The position numbers and the translations under genes were made by a program. From Apostichopus leukothele (lineage: Eukaryota > Echinodermata > Holothuroidea > Aspidochirotida > Stichopodidae): a stretch of 21,649 nt of DNA. Positions 1 through 9,640 of the stretch are shown here, one piece after another (the stretch's first letter is position 1; every line of letters starts with the position of its first letter). The stretch lies in contig JAAAKB020113197.1 in NCBI GenBank assembly GCA_010014835.2, positions 1 to 21,649 of the forward strand. The letters run 5' to 3'. The notes below the pieces were generated by a model that was not told the origin of the DNA, made no database searches, and saw nothing but the letters and a program-made list of their open reading frames with translations.

Positions 1-232
1 AACGCAACAATTTCTTGCAAAATGTTCGAATGCTGACTTTTTCTAAGTCTGCAATGCAACAAAATATTGCAAATTGTTATTTTGAAGAGATAAGATATCT
101 GGTGAACGTAAAAATTTCTTGCAAAATGTTCAATTGATAACTTTTTCAAACCTGCAATGCAACAAAATATTGCAAAATGTTATTATGATAAGATAATATA
201 TCTGGATAACGCAATCATTTCTTGCAAAATGT
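1..232. repeat. Tandem repeat, period about 104 bp, 2.2 copies
   Basis: Units start at 1, 105 and 208, each with AACG(C/T)AA followed by TTTCTTGCAAAATGTT; the first two continue to GCAATGCAACAAAATATTGC and end in ATATCTGG. The third copy is cut off near 232. The array probably continues to the left of the window. It ends about 110 bp before the first coding exon of the RING gene, so it lies in or next to that gene's promoter. No function can be assigned from sequence alone. Confidence 0.85.
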
Positions 233-343
233 TAGTTTTGTGTGTTGAAAACTCCATTGATCCAATACATGTGCATTTGAAGTGATATTGAACGTCATCA
301 ACCGTCCATACATTGCAAGGAAGTACTATAAAATCGTACAATC

Positions 344-481
344 ATGTCTTCAACTAGTTCGTCGGAGGGCGATGAGCCGAAAGATGCACGAATGGAGGTG
401 TTGTTTTGTATGGGGGACCACAAACGTGTTGCGTGGGTCCCGAGTGGGGAAAAAGCATCTGTTTACGAGATAGCGAAAAGG
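344..481 (+). CDS. Exon 1 of the RING gene (residues 1-46)
   Basis: Begins ATG TCT TCA ACT and ends AAA AGG before the donor GTAAGT at 482, phase 0. The Ser/Asp/Glu-rich first 16 residues precede a second ATG (392) that starts the beta-grasp-like segment, so a shorter isoform starting there is possible. A three-codon upstream reading frame (ATG at 269) may lie in the leader if transcription starts before it. Confidence 0.8.
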
Positions 482-3400
482 GTAAGTTGCAACTGTAGGA
501 ATTTATTTGGCCTAACTTAGGCCCTACGTTAGCTTTATCATGTCTGAAGACTGAAGTTCAAACTAGCTAGGCCTGTGCCTAATTAAGTTAATAACGGTCA
601 TATGAGTGCCTAGGCATAGAGCAATTAGGCCTAGGTTAACATTAACATACGTCTTTATTGCAATTATAACTAGAAGTAAGACCTGGCTAGTCTTAACCTG
701 CGAGTAACGGGCTATAGTTTAGGCGAGGCTCACTATTCTTAGGCCTAGCAGTATCAAGTTAGGCCAAGGCCAGGAGGTCCGACATGTGGGTTAGCCTGCG
801 TTAGACGTACTATTGACACCCCTAGCTAGCTAGGCCTAAGGCTATAGCATAAGTAAGTTAATAGTAGCATGTCAATAACCTAAATCTTTTTAAAGACCTT
901 GGTATTTGTATGCACTTGCTGGTGTTTAGCTACTTGCCTAACGTACTACTAGTACTTCTAGCGATTTTGTCACAAATCTAACTTACAAAAGTTGCAGTAG
1001 CCACCCTAACGGGTGAGTGACGGAGACTAGCTGCTTTGGCTTGCCTATGCTATAGTATAGGCTTAGCACATACTCACAATCACAGTATAGATAGGCTCAA
1101 ACAATTACTTTACAGTGCAGCCCCCATATTTTTGCATGCATTCTAAAAGATTGCTGTATTATTTTGGTAGACTACTTTCTCAATGCTCTGTACTCTCGGC
1201 CAAATAGTTCTCAAAACTCAAAAGTTGGGGAAGTTTCACATTCTACAATTGGGCCCTGAGAACCTACAGTACAGACTCTGTCTTGATCACTATCATTATG
1301 GAAATATGGTCCTATAGAAAGGTGTATGAATTAAAGCCAGAGGTGTAATATAGTTTGATCTCATATTGCAGATGAGTACAAAATCTCGAATATAGGACTA
1401 CGAGTATGAGTACAAGGTCACGAGTAGGAGTATGAGCATTCATGTCGAGTAGGAGTACTTGATTTTCAAATCCTATGAGTACAAATACAATTCCCATGAG
1501 TACGAGTATGAGTACGAGTACAATTTCATGAGTGCGAGATGAGTACAAGTTTGACATTTGACGACATTCCTATGACTTATGAGTAAAAGCATAAGCACTT
1601 GTAAACCAGAATGAATGTATTATTTCTTTTAATGGAATGAATCACTTTCCAAAGTGTTTAAGATACTAGTGGATACTAATTACTATACTGGTTTTATTTT
1701 AATTCTTTCTAGACCTTCCAAGAATTTGAACTGCAAAAATTCCAGTTACAAGTTTTTGACAAAAGCTGGGAAGAGTGGATCGATGTCGACGAGAGTCATG
1801 TTGTTATGGATAGGGAGAAACTAAAGATTGGTTTGTATTTTAATAAAAGTTTGAATTGCATTTTTTTTTTGCCATGAAAGTAACTAAATGAACCTATTGC
1901 GTTAAGGTATGTGTCTTGGTGTGGGAGTGCATGTGGGTGTGACACTCTAGTTTGTTTATGTGATAATACTCAACAAGGGAATGATTGGTGGTATGGTGAT
2001 ACTGGTAGAAGGCTAGAAGCCATCACATGCTGATGTGTGTTGACATTTGATATGCATTTTTTATGAGGAGGCAGAGCTTAGTATTATTTACTTAGGTGAC
2101 AAAAGTTTGTATGTAGGCCTACACTAACTCAACAAAGGAATGATTGATCATAACCATGTATACTAGGTGGGTATACATGGCCCATAATGAATATTAATGG
2201 AGCCATGTGGTCAATATGTAAAAATCTTCAAATTGTAATAACTATGCAACCATAAGTTGAAATTTCTTCAAACTTGGTATGGTGATCTCTAGTTTACAAC
2301 TTAACATAAATGCTGATATGTGTTATAATTGATACCATGCATATTTATGAGGGGGTTGGGCTTATTCGTTCTTGTAACAAAAGTAATTTTTTCGGCATGA
2401 ATTTGCTCTTGTTTTATGATAACTGAGGCCTTCTTAAAAGTGATCTGGTGAAAGTAATCAATGAATAGCAGGAAGGAACCATGAAGAGTTTCCATTCTAA
2501 TTGAATATCACATTATTAAAGAATGTTATGTATGTATGCATTCATTCCAAATTGTAAGTCACAGATTGTCAGCAGTATGCTGTAGAAAATGTAATATAGT
2601 CTGGCCAAGTGGTTTCCCAGTAAAGGATAATATTCATCCATATGAAACTTATTTAAAATGGCAAGTACTACAGCTAAACAGCCTAACTTAGTTTCATTTC
2701 ATTGAAAATGTATATATGCTTTGAGAAATTATCCTTATCAACAGAACATTTATCAGACAAAGAAGTATACCACTGACAGCACACTGACAAAGTAGTGGCT
2801 ACAGTAATTCTGAGTAGCAAAAGAAGTTGTATTAATGAACAGTTCAACAGGAAAAATAATTAAAATATTAATTAATATAATATAAATTATTCAGTGCACT
2901 GTAGTTCCACATAAAGGTGTTGATGCGCCAGTACTATTATTGCTGATTTGGTCATGATAGCCTGGTAAGTCTGCATTCCAAATATCTTCCATCATGATAT
3001 TTGTTTAGATGTTTTGTCTTATTTAATTCCTTCTAGTGATTGGCAACCATTCATTTCATGAGGAACCATCTAATGGTAAGTGATGCGTTCTTATTGATGG
3101 GCAGTGATGCAGTATATGCTATATGTATAACCTAGAAAGACTGACTTGTAAGTGTGTAAGTTAGCATGCATGTTGCTGTGCATCATAATTGTATCTAACC
3201 ATATTATGTACTGTACCTCGATGAGTGTGGTTGGAAGGGCAAACTGTTGAGTCAAATCTGCTTAAGTAAAATTTTATTTTACTCAAGTGTCATAGCTTAA
3301 GTGAAATAGAGTGTCGATTTTACTTCATCTAGTGAAATTGTACTTTACTTTTAAAGCAGAATACAATTTAAGTAGAATTCAATTGTATTTTACGTGAGTA

Positions 3401-6400
3401 GAATACGTTTTAGCTTAAGTAAAATTGAATTCAACCCAAGCTTACTAAGAGATTTATTATTTTTCTTAAGTAGAATACGATTAAGCAAAGTAGAATTACT
3501 GAAGAATTTGGAGATACATGTTAAAATGGCTTGCCATATTCCCATGCATAGTAGAGATTGTAACCTGTTGACATTCAGAAAAGTGTTGTCAAATGTACAA
3601 AAGGACACTATGACATTGACACAGTGTAGTAGTGTACTACAAGTTGATTTTGATGCTGGGCATTCTGTACCTGCCACTAGTACTATAATGAAAGACCCCA
3701 AAGTGAACTAATTGAATCGATTCCTGAGACAGTAAACAGAAAGCAAAAAGATACGTATACCATTTGTGCTAAGGCACATTAAAGGTATGCTGTATTGGCC
3801 CCAAATATGCAAAATTTTCAACTATGGTCACCTTTGGTCAAAATTATTAAACTACTTTTATTAGCACCCTGGAGGAAATTTACCTCACTGGGACATTCAG
3901 CCATCTTGTGTGTTCATTTAGAATGTCTGAGAACAATTTCGAGAGTAAAGACCTCCAGGAGAGTACTTTTTGAAAACTTGTAACAATTATTCCGTGATAT
4001 AATTTGGAGGCCAATTGCAGACTACCTTTAAAGGAAAACAATAGGACGAGGAAAGAAAGGATATACGCGCTCAACTTCAAGAATTTGAGACTACCCTATA
4101 ATTAATGCAAGGTGCTCATCAGCTGTTTCTATGACATTTGAATGAAATTTATCATACCAGTTCTGGGACTTCAAAAACATATTTTTAGTCAAAAAAGATG
4201 AGTATTAATATTTTGGAACACAGGCATTCTCTAGCAATTGTTTTGAGTTACAAATTTATTCCTTAATTGATTATGTGTGTATGTATGTGTGTGTGCTTAT
4301 ATGATGCCTTGTAATTTTTTTCATGCAAGTCAAAAGGTTCAAGTCTGAAAACCTTTAAAGTACAATATCTCAAGAAGTGAAGTAGCTTGAACTTCAAACT
4401 TAGTATGTATAGCAAGCCCTTGGTGAGTAATTGAATGCTATTGCATGGTTTTCATAAAGTTCAAAGTTCACTTGAGATTATAAGTAAGAGGTTAACTCTG
4501 AATATAAGTCTGATCACTGAAAAAAGTGTCCTTCTATGTATACGTAGTCCAGATAATGTACTATTTTCCCTTCGAGTTGAAATATGTACTCCTGCCAGGC
4601 CCTACATGCACAGTCTTTGGAACAATTGTGTTCTCTAAAAAAATAATTTGTTATAATCTTGGAATATGGTTGTATCAATTAATTTTTAGGATTGAAGTCG
4701 AAAGGTGTGCATGGTGAACTCATGTGGTACCCACTTGTATACATGTGTACTTTGTTTTCTCAAATATTGTGGTTGGTTTTTTATGACAGTACTAGTATTT
4801 TGTACCTTTCCTTTGCACACTGCAGAGCATAAGCGCCCAAAACTGAGCCACCTGGTTGAAAGTCTCAGAAGGAATAATGCTAATCAGGTATTTTGATTTT
4901 AGTTATCAGTCATGCAACGGTGGTTGAACTAACCATGCATGGAGCTAAAAATGCTCCATGAACTAACATATATATCTAGGGACATGAGGGAGATTTTGTC
5001 TCTCAGGTACCCCTAAGGCTCCAACTAGATCTGGTACCTATCCAAATATATCTAATTATGCTGATTGTTTGTATTAGAAACAGCTTCCAGTGCATTTCAT
5101 CAGTCTACTTATATCGCCTCCCAAAGTATACCTTTCCCACTTGAGTCCCCCAGATTGCTGAGGTTGGTGCTGCCACTGTTATCAATGATTTGTATATGCA
5201 GACTCCAAATTTGAGATGCTATATTCTATTCATACTTTCATTGCTGTACAAGTGAATTAATTAAGCTTTTTGGAGATGAGGATCACTTTATCTCACCTAT
5301 TCTAGGGTAAAGGCATTTTCAGAAGACAGAAACAGACAGATTTGTTACTGTTTAAAACTTTGAGCTATTTACTAATAGTTGCATTAATTTACAACATAAC
5401 ACCTTGTCAAAGTCATGCATACATGTTCATGAGCACAATTAAGTTAATGAAAATATGGTATTAAAGTTTGTTGCATTATTGAAAAGTTTGTTTAAAACAA
5501 ACACAATGACAATAGTCTAGACAAGAAATACGGTAACAATATTTCACATATATACAAAAGCCAATCCTATACTTTGGTTAATGTTATGTTATATCTACTC
5601 TACATGTACTTTATTGGGCTTGAAGAATTTCATAGCATGGATACAAAACATATTGTATGGTACTAGTAATCATAGAGTGAATGAATCTATAGCTATATTA
5701 AGAAGTGGAATCTTTCTTCATTAATTGCATATAATTAGTGTCACATGCAATTTTCATTCAAATTGCCATGATGGGAATCAGTTGTAACTTTCATACAAAT
5801 CACCAGGTCCCTGTGTACTGCACACTGTTCTTTCTCTTTTCTAACACTCTAGGGTGTTGCCCGCAAACCAAAGCCACAAATAAAGCTTCAAATAGGATGG
5901 CAACACTACAACAGAAATAAGAGAGGATATAGCCAGGTCAAAACACAGAACGGAGGAGGAGTAGCATATGTAATGCTAGATAGATCAAGTACCTTTGAGA
6001 ATGTTCTTGACAAAGCAAGAGACCTTTTTTTTCCATGTGGTATTTCAAAACATCATGGGAAAGCAGCAGAGATGCAGTTTAATCTTGCAAATTCCAGAGG
6101 CCAGACGCTATGTTCCAGTGACTTCTCACTAAGTGACATACACTTGGAGGGTGGGAGCAGGGCAAAGGTTTACCTGTTCTCAATGTTCAAGGTATGACAA
6201 TTTCTAATTTTCTTATCAGTGGTATTTTAAAGGAGGAAAAATAGTTGTGAAAAGCATTATAGGCCTACCCAATTTTTGTCAATGTTCTTTACAAATCATC
6301 AGCTGTACCCATGTCTCCTACTGAAATGTCCATTAAAAACTGCCTGGGGTGTTGAATTTTCATCATTAATGTCCTATATTGATAGAATTGTTAGTTGTAG

Positions 6401-8938
6401 GCTTGTAGGTAGACCCTGGTCATTACATTATCCCTATTGTTTTTCATGGAGGTCAAAGGTCAGTTGAGGTCAAAGAGGTGTCTGCAAACCTTATAAGCAC
6501 AATATCTCCAGAAATGAAATGTAGGTTGAACTTGATGAGAAGATGATCCTTAGGGCATCAAGCCAGGTCAATTGAAGTCAACAGAGGTCAATTACTAATT
6601 AAAAACCATTGTAAACAACGTATTTTGTGGAGGTCAAAGGTCAACAGAGGTCAAAGTATAAAAACCTTGTAAGCATGATAACTCAATAAATTGAAGTGTG
6701 TTGATTGAATTCAAATGTGGTATTTAGATTGCACTAGGGGAGCATATGACCGACATGCTGTCCTGGTGGAATCAATGTCAACTGGTGAAAATTGCAAAAG
6801 CTGGTCTCCAAAGTAAATGCTGCTTCTCATACTTACCCGGCCTGCAGGAATTGCTAAGGCAGTTGGCCTTCTTATTTCTTCCTTGCTGGAGGCTAACGGA
6901 ATCTATGTAATGGTGATGGTGTGTGTATGTCTGGGTGTATCCATGTGTGTATATACATGTGTCAGATGCCTTGCTTGTAAACTCATGCATTATCTCAAAG
7001 GGTAAAATATTGGTTGAAATTTAAATTTAGTGTGTGACTACCATTCCCTGTTGATTTTCATGGAGGTTGAATTCACATGAGGTCAACAGAGGTCAAAGTC
7101 TGAAAAACATGTACACATGAAATAACTAAAATGTAGATTTTTATGTAGATTTATGTTTATGTAGATTACTCTTGGTAAATAGATTACGTTTTCAATGATC
7201 ACATCAAAAGTCATTTGAGGACATCAGGGAAAACGTCAGATTAGTAGTGAAAAAGAATAGGTTTTACGTCCATCTCATATCATGTAATTGTGACCAGGCA
7301 TATAAGGTCAACAATTTGAAAAACTGTGCTTATAGACAATGAATGACTTAGCCACTGCATTCTGAAGGTGGGGTGAATGTAGAGTGTACAGGTTGGGTAG
7401 TATGCCCCCCCCCTTCCCCCAAGAGTGCAGAGATATGGGACCTTAGGTACATTCACCCTGTGATACAGTTTCTCCCTGATCAAAGCATTTAACTTCTCAT
7501 TGCATTGATCCAGACACCATCACCTGCCAGAAGTGAAGCATCATCAGACCTACCTGATCCAGAACTTGACACTGATTTTCCAGTTTTACCATCAGAATTT
7601 TTGGATTTCCCATCTGCAGTTTGTAATCTACCAGGACCCAGCCACAACCAACCCTCGCAGAGTGGTACTCCAACGATATGGCCTATTATCGTTACATGTG
7701 TCACGAGTGTACTTCTTTCATTGGATTTGAAACTTGTAAGTAATACGTAGTTGGTTCTTGCTTTCTTGCTGATGAACTGTCATGCAAATTTTATTGCTAA
7801 ACAAGACTATGTATAATATTTCTGATAGGATTTTAGGAATTGGTTTATTATGAAAACAAACAAAAGGTTTATAATATCACTGCTTTAAAGTTACAAGCAA
7901 CATTAAATGTTGATTATCATTTTTGTTTTAAACTGGTTTTGGGTTTTAGTGAAATCGTAATGCAATCATGAATGGTGTGTGTGACTGTGTGTTGTGATGC
8001 CCCAGCTTTATAAACATGATCTTGAGAAGGGAAGCTGGAAAGATCTCATATTTGGTGTATAGGTGAACCAAATTGAGTATGGAAGCCTATTGCTTTTGGT
8101 GGAGTTTTTAAAAGTCATTTGACTAGGTCAACAGGGATGAAATTGTGAAAACCTTGTAAACACGATATCTCCAGGAAGGAAACTTGGACAGGTCTCATAA
8201 TTTGTACGTAGGTAAACCACATTTAGTACAATTAAGAAGCCTCTTGTTTTTGGTTGAGGTCAAAGGTCATTTAATTGTGATCAACAGTGTCAACTTGTGA
8301 AAACTTTGCAAGTTACCACAATTATCAAAAAGGAAGCTTTGGCAGATCTTATTGTTGGTATAAGTGTACTATATATTGCATACAAGTATAAACCATCAGT
8401 GGTCATTTTAGGTCAGCAGCTGTCATTGTCGATATAAATGTTTGTCACATCTCAATTCCTTTCGATGTATCATAACTGTACTAAGAACAAGTATGTTGTA
8501 CACCCGCACAATACAGTATATTAGATTCATTAAAGATTCTCATGTTACACCATCGAAACCACAATTCATTAGCGCATTCTGGTTTGTATTGAAAACATCG
8601 CCCTAGGCACATGAATTTTGGAGATTAGGCAGTGCAGGTACTGCAGGGTGACTGCTGTATGAACCGTCTAGTCTTATAGAAAATAGAGCTCAGCTCTATT
8701 TTCTATATGAAATAGCTGCATGGTCACCTTTTCTCTTCTTTTTCACAACCAGATTGCATTTAAGGAAAGTCAAAATAGAGACACATCCTGTTCCATTTGT
8801 GCAGACAGAGAGAGAGAAAATTTCTTTGTGCCATGTGGACATTCAGTGTGTAAGCAGTGTGCAGAGCGAATTCTTCAAGAACATCAGGATTGTCCATTTT
8901 GTAAAAACACTATTTTAAAGATCGGAACATTATTGTAA
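344..8938 (+). CDS. RING-finger E3 ubiquitin ligase-like protein, seven coding exons, 367 residues
   Basis: Exons are 344-481, 1713-1830, 3037-3075, 4826-4887, 5853-6191, 7514-7735 and 8753-8938. All six introns are GT-AG and all phases join; total 1104 nt with the TAA stop. The start is the first in-frame ATG, with A at -3. Residues 17-87 (MEVLFCMGD... to ...REKLKIVIG) look like a ubiquitin-like/PB1-like beta-grasp segment. Residues 129-232 (IKLQIGWQHY, then GGG at 153-155 and LFFPCGIS at 177-184) resemble a domain I associate with G2E3-like proteins of fish and invertebrates. Residues 233-306 are a Ser/Pro/Asp/Glu-rich linker ending in a hydrophobic stretch. Residues 319-356 form a C3HC4 RING, expected to bind two zinc ions and recruit an E2. 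Substrate and pathway are unknown. The RING is certain; the names of the other two domains are inference from resemblance. Confidence 0.85.
482..1712 (+). other. Intron 1 of the RING gene
   Basis: No coding signal. The part from 500 to 850 is rich in TAGGCCTA/CTAGCTAG palindromes, with three exact TAGGCCTA sites at 626, 740 and 831. The part from 1369 to 1549 is a GAGTAY hexamer repeat, listed separately. Introns early in a gene often hold enhancers, but nothing here proves it. Confidence 0.7.
1369..1549. repeat. Degenerate GAGTAY hexanucleotide repeat
   Basis: Repeated ATGAGTACGAGTATGAGTAC-type units (GAGTAC or GAGTAT, sometimes GAGTAG) with interruptions, in intron 1. The minus strand stays open for 81 codons only because the hexamer contains no stop in that frame; this is not a gene. 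Confidence 0.8.
1713..1830 (+). CDS. Exon 2 of the RING gene (residues 47-85 plus one base)
   Basis: The acceptor TTCTTTCTAG ends at 1712; the donor is GTTTGT at 1831, a weaker site. The translation TFQEFELQKF... LQVFDKSWEEWIDVDE continues the beta-grasp-like segment with the alternating hydrophobic pattern of beta strands. Ends in phase 1. Confidence 0.82.
1968..2400. repeat. Two degenerate copies of a dispersed repeat, intron 2
   Basis: Copy one starts at 1968 with ACTCAACAAGGGAATGATTG, copy two at 2127 with ACTCAACAAAGGAATGATTG. Both later show a GGTATGGTGAT motif, a GCTGATRTGTGTT motif and TTTATGAGG followed by GAGCTTA or GGGCTTA. The second is longer because of extra sequence at about 2155-2270. 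Boundaries are approximate. The rest of intron 2 (2400-3036) is AT-rich, with no other structure I can name. Confidence 0.5.
3037..3075 (+). CDS. Exon 3 of the RING gene, a 39-nt micro-exon
   Basis: The acceptor AATTCCTTCTAG ends at 3036 and the donor GTAAGT begins at 3076. It completes the split codon GTG and encodes IGNHSFHEEPSN before another split G. It is phase 1 at both ends, so skipping it would keep the frame: a candidate cassette exon. Confidence 0.72.
3261..3505. repeat. Mosaic of inverted CTTAAGTA(A/G)AAT motifs, intron 3
   Basis: The motif CTTAAGTAAAAT or TTAAGTAGAAT and its reverse complement recur at least eight times on both strands. The first pair (3261-3287) forms a hairpin of 12-nt arms with one mismatch and a 3-nt loop. 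Open frames seen across it on both strands lack any protein signal. Origin unknown; possibly the remains of an inverted-repeat element. Confidence 0.6.
3779..4031 (+). mobile_element. TTAA-flanked MITE, copy A, in intron 3
   Basis: The left end is TTAA AGGTATGCTGTATTGG and the right end is CCAATTGCAGACTACC TTTAA, giving terminal inverted repeats of about 25 bp with a few mismatches. TTAA (3779-3782 and 4028-4031) is duplicated on both sides, as for piggyBac or Kolobok superfamily transposons. A second copy lies in opposite orientation at 15840-16091. It encodes no transposase, so it is non-autonomous. Confidence 0.8.
4300..4490. repeat. Degenerate AGGTCA-family dispersed repeat, intron 3
   Basis: Contains GTCAAAAGGTTCAAGTCTGA, then AAAACCTTTAAAGTACAATA and TCTCAAGAAGTGAAG, matching the better-preserved copies at about 6440 and 6630. 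It is an older copy. A TATG/TGTG simple repeat (4273-4297) lies just before it. Confidence 0.55.
4826..4887 (+). CDS. Exon 4 of the RING gene (residues 99-119)
   Basis: The acceptor CACACTGCAG ends at 4825 and the donor GTATTT begins at 4888. The translation EHKRPKLSHLVESLRRNNAN is basic and probably helical, acting as a linker between the first two domains. It restores phase 0. Confidence 0.72.
4888..5852 (+). other. Intron 4 of the RING gene
   Basis: No coding signal. A small hairpin at 4938-4960 (CATGGAGC, 7-nt loop, GCTCCATG) is the only clear structure; the rest is AT-rich unique-looking DNA with an AG-preceding pyrimidine tract before exon 5. Confidence 0.6.
5853..6191 (+). CDS. Exon 5 of the RING gene (residues 120-232), G2E3-like middle domain
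   Basis: 113 codons between acceptor CTAACACTCTAG and donor GTATGA, phase 0 at both ends. The whole conserved middle domain lies in this single exon: a basic KPKPQIKLQIGW start, a GGG turn, DKARDLFFPCGIS, and an end KVYLFSMFK. A domain held in one phase-0 exon is easily shuffled between genes. I recognise the pattern (IGW...GGG...LFFP.G...YL) from uncharacterised proteins and from G2E3-like proteins; its biochemical role is unknown to me. Confidence 0.82.
6430..7110 (+). repeat. AGGTCA-family dispersed repeats with DR1 and DR4 arrangements, intron 5
   Basis: Several partial copies of one repeat. Exact AGGTCA half-sites occur at 6450, 6457 and 6467; 6565 and 6585; 6630, 6637 and 6647; 7080 and 7090. 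Spacers of 1 nt (DR1) and 4 nt (DR4) recur. Each cluster is followed by CAAAG and an AAACCTTRTAAGCA-like stretch. A TG-rich simple sequence lies at 6909-6965. The remaining intron to 7513 has a C-run at 7406-7416 and no gene. Confidence 0.75.
7514..7735 (+). CDS. Exon 6 of the RING gene (residues 233-306), linker
   Basis: The acceptor TTGATCCAG ends at 7513; the strong donor is GTAAGT at 7736. The frame required by the flanking exons reads TPSPARSEASSDLPDPELD, then a Pro-rich part, then a hydrophobic tail (IWPIIVTCVTSVLLSLDLKL). The tail is odd for a linker before a RING. It could be a membrane-associating segment, or the sign of a small indel, because another frame over the same bases reads a zinc-ribbon-like CHEC (see findings). 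Confidence 0.72.
7985..8300 (+). repeat. AGGTCA-family dispersed repeats, intron 6
   Basis: Two or three degraded copies: AAACCTTGTAAACACGATAT at about 8148, TCTCCAGGAAGGAAACTTGG shortly after, and a DR1 pair of AGGTCA at 8257 and 8264 followed by TTTAATTGTGATCAACAG. Same family as at 6430-7110. Confidence 0.65.
8675..8707. repeat. Perfect 33-bp palindrome, 45 bp before the RING exon
   Basis: Arms TATAGAAAATAGAGCT and AGCTCTATTTTCTATA, 16 nt each with no mismatch, around a single C at 8691. In RNA it would form a stem with the loop opened to three or more bases. It ends 45 nt before the exon 7 acceptor dinucleotide. Confidence 0.9.
8753..8938 (+). CDS. Exon 7 of the RING gene (residues 307-367), C3HC4 RING and stop
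   Basis: The acceptor TTTTTCACAACCAG ends at 8752. Zinc ligands are C319, C322, C334, H336, C339, C342, C353 and C356, with spacing C-x2-C-x11-C-x1-H-x2-C-x2-C-x10-C-x2-C, a canonical C3HC4 RING. The protein ends 11 residues later (KNTILKIGTLL). A RING at the extreme C-terminus followed by a short hydrophobic tail is typical of neuralized-, IAP- and MDM2-type ligases, where the tail often helps dimerisation; whether that holds here is inference. Confidence 0.93.
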   Translation: MAFKESQNRDTSCSICADRERENFFVPCGHSVCKQCAERILQEHQDCPFCKNTILKIGTLL

Positions 8939-9640
8939 GACGATATAATTATGTTGTTGTGAAGTGTTAAAGCATTTGTTTTTCTTTGTTTTCTTTACTT
9001 CTAGTTCTATCAGTGATGATCTTGACTTTATGGTTTAGTTTTGCAGATAATCCTCCAACACTTCTCATTTTCTAATCACAGATCAAAGCAATAAGACAGA
9101 AGTTCAGTGATGATATCCTTCGACAAAATACAATTGAATTAGAGTAGCTGGTCACAAAGCAAAGTGTCCTTTATACTGAACCATAGTGAGAATTCAAGAT
9201 TTAGTTAGCTGATATGTTCCATTCATTTTGAGGGGTGAAGCAGTGGTTAGTGATTTTGCTAAGACAGTTTTCTTGTGAGCTTATAATTGCTCTCTTTGGG
9301 ATTATTTGTGAGAACTTGGGGATGGGGGGGGGGGGGTGTTACATGGCTGCTGCTTCGAACTGATCTGACGGAAACAGATGTTATTCAGTTCTCCGGAGGT
9401 TGAAAAACGGCTCACTATATAGACCGAACATTACAGTGAGTTTGATGAATAATTTCTTGCCACCTTATTCAATAATGTGCTGCTATAGTTATATGAAAAG
9501 AATGATTGTCCCAAATAATTGTTAACTAATTGTACTTAATATTGACAACTTAATTTTTTTTCACCTTTTAATATACTGATAATTGCATAATCACCTGCAG
9601 GACAGGATACGATACATCATACAATAAAAGCCACTTGTAT
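8939..9640 (+). other. Probable 3' untranslated region of the RING gene
   Basis: Runs from the TAA at 8936-8938 to just after the polyadenylation signal. It is AT-rich, with a G-run at about 9325-9337 that could form a G-quadruplex only with help from neighbouring G-tracts. No further coding exon is visible. Confidence 0.55.
9623..9628 (+). terminator. Polyadenylation signal AATAAA
   Basis: The first canonical AATAAA I find downstream of the RING stop codon (ACAATAAAAGCC). Cleavage would be expected about 10-30 nt further on. Assigned by position; not proven. Confidence 0.6.

Noticed and set aside
327-333. TATAAAA as TATA box of the RING gene
   Set aside because: It lies only 11-17 bp upstream of the ATG, so a start 30 bp downstream would fall inside the coding exon. 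Possible only if translation begins at the second ATG (392).
3390-3711. Overlapping open frames of about 100 codons on both strands
   Set aside because: They lie across the inverted CTTAAGTA motif mosaic; no domain, no splice context.
3795-3983. Peptide WRKFTSLGHS shared with 15886-16083 as a conserved small protein
   Set aside because: Both are translations of the same MITE family in opposite orientation; the similarity is at DNA level.
8984-9060. 3' UTR intron or extra exon after TTTCTTTACTTCTAG
   Set aside because: The tract looks like an acceptor, but no matching donor or coding continuation is visible after the RING stop codon.
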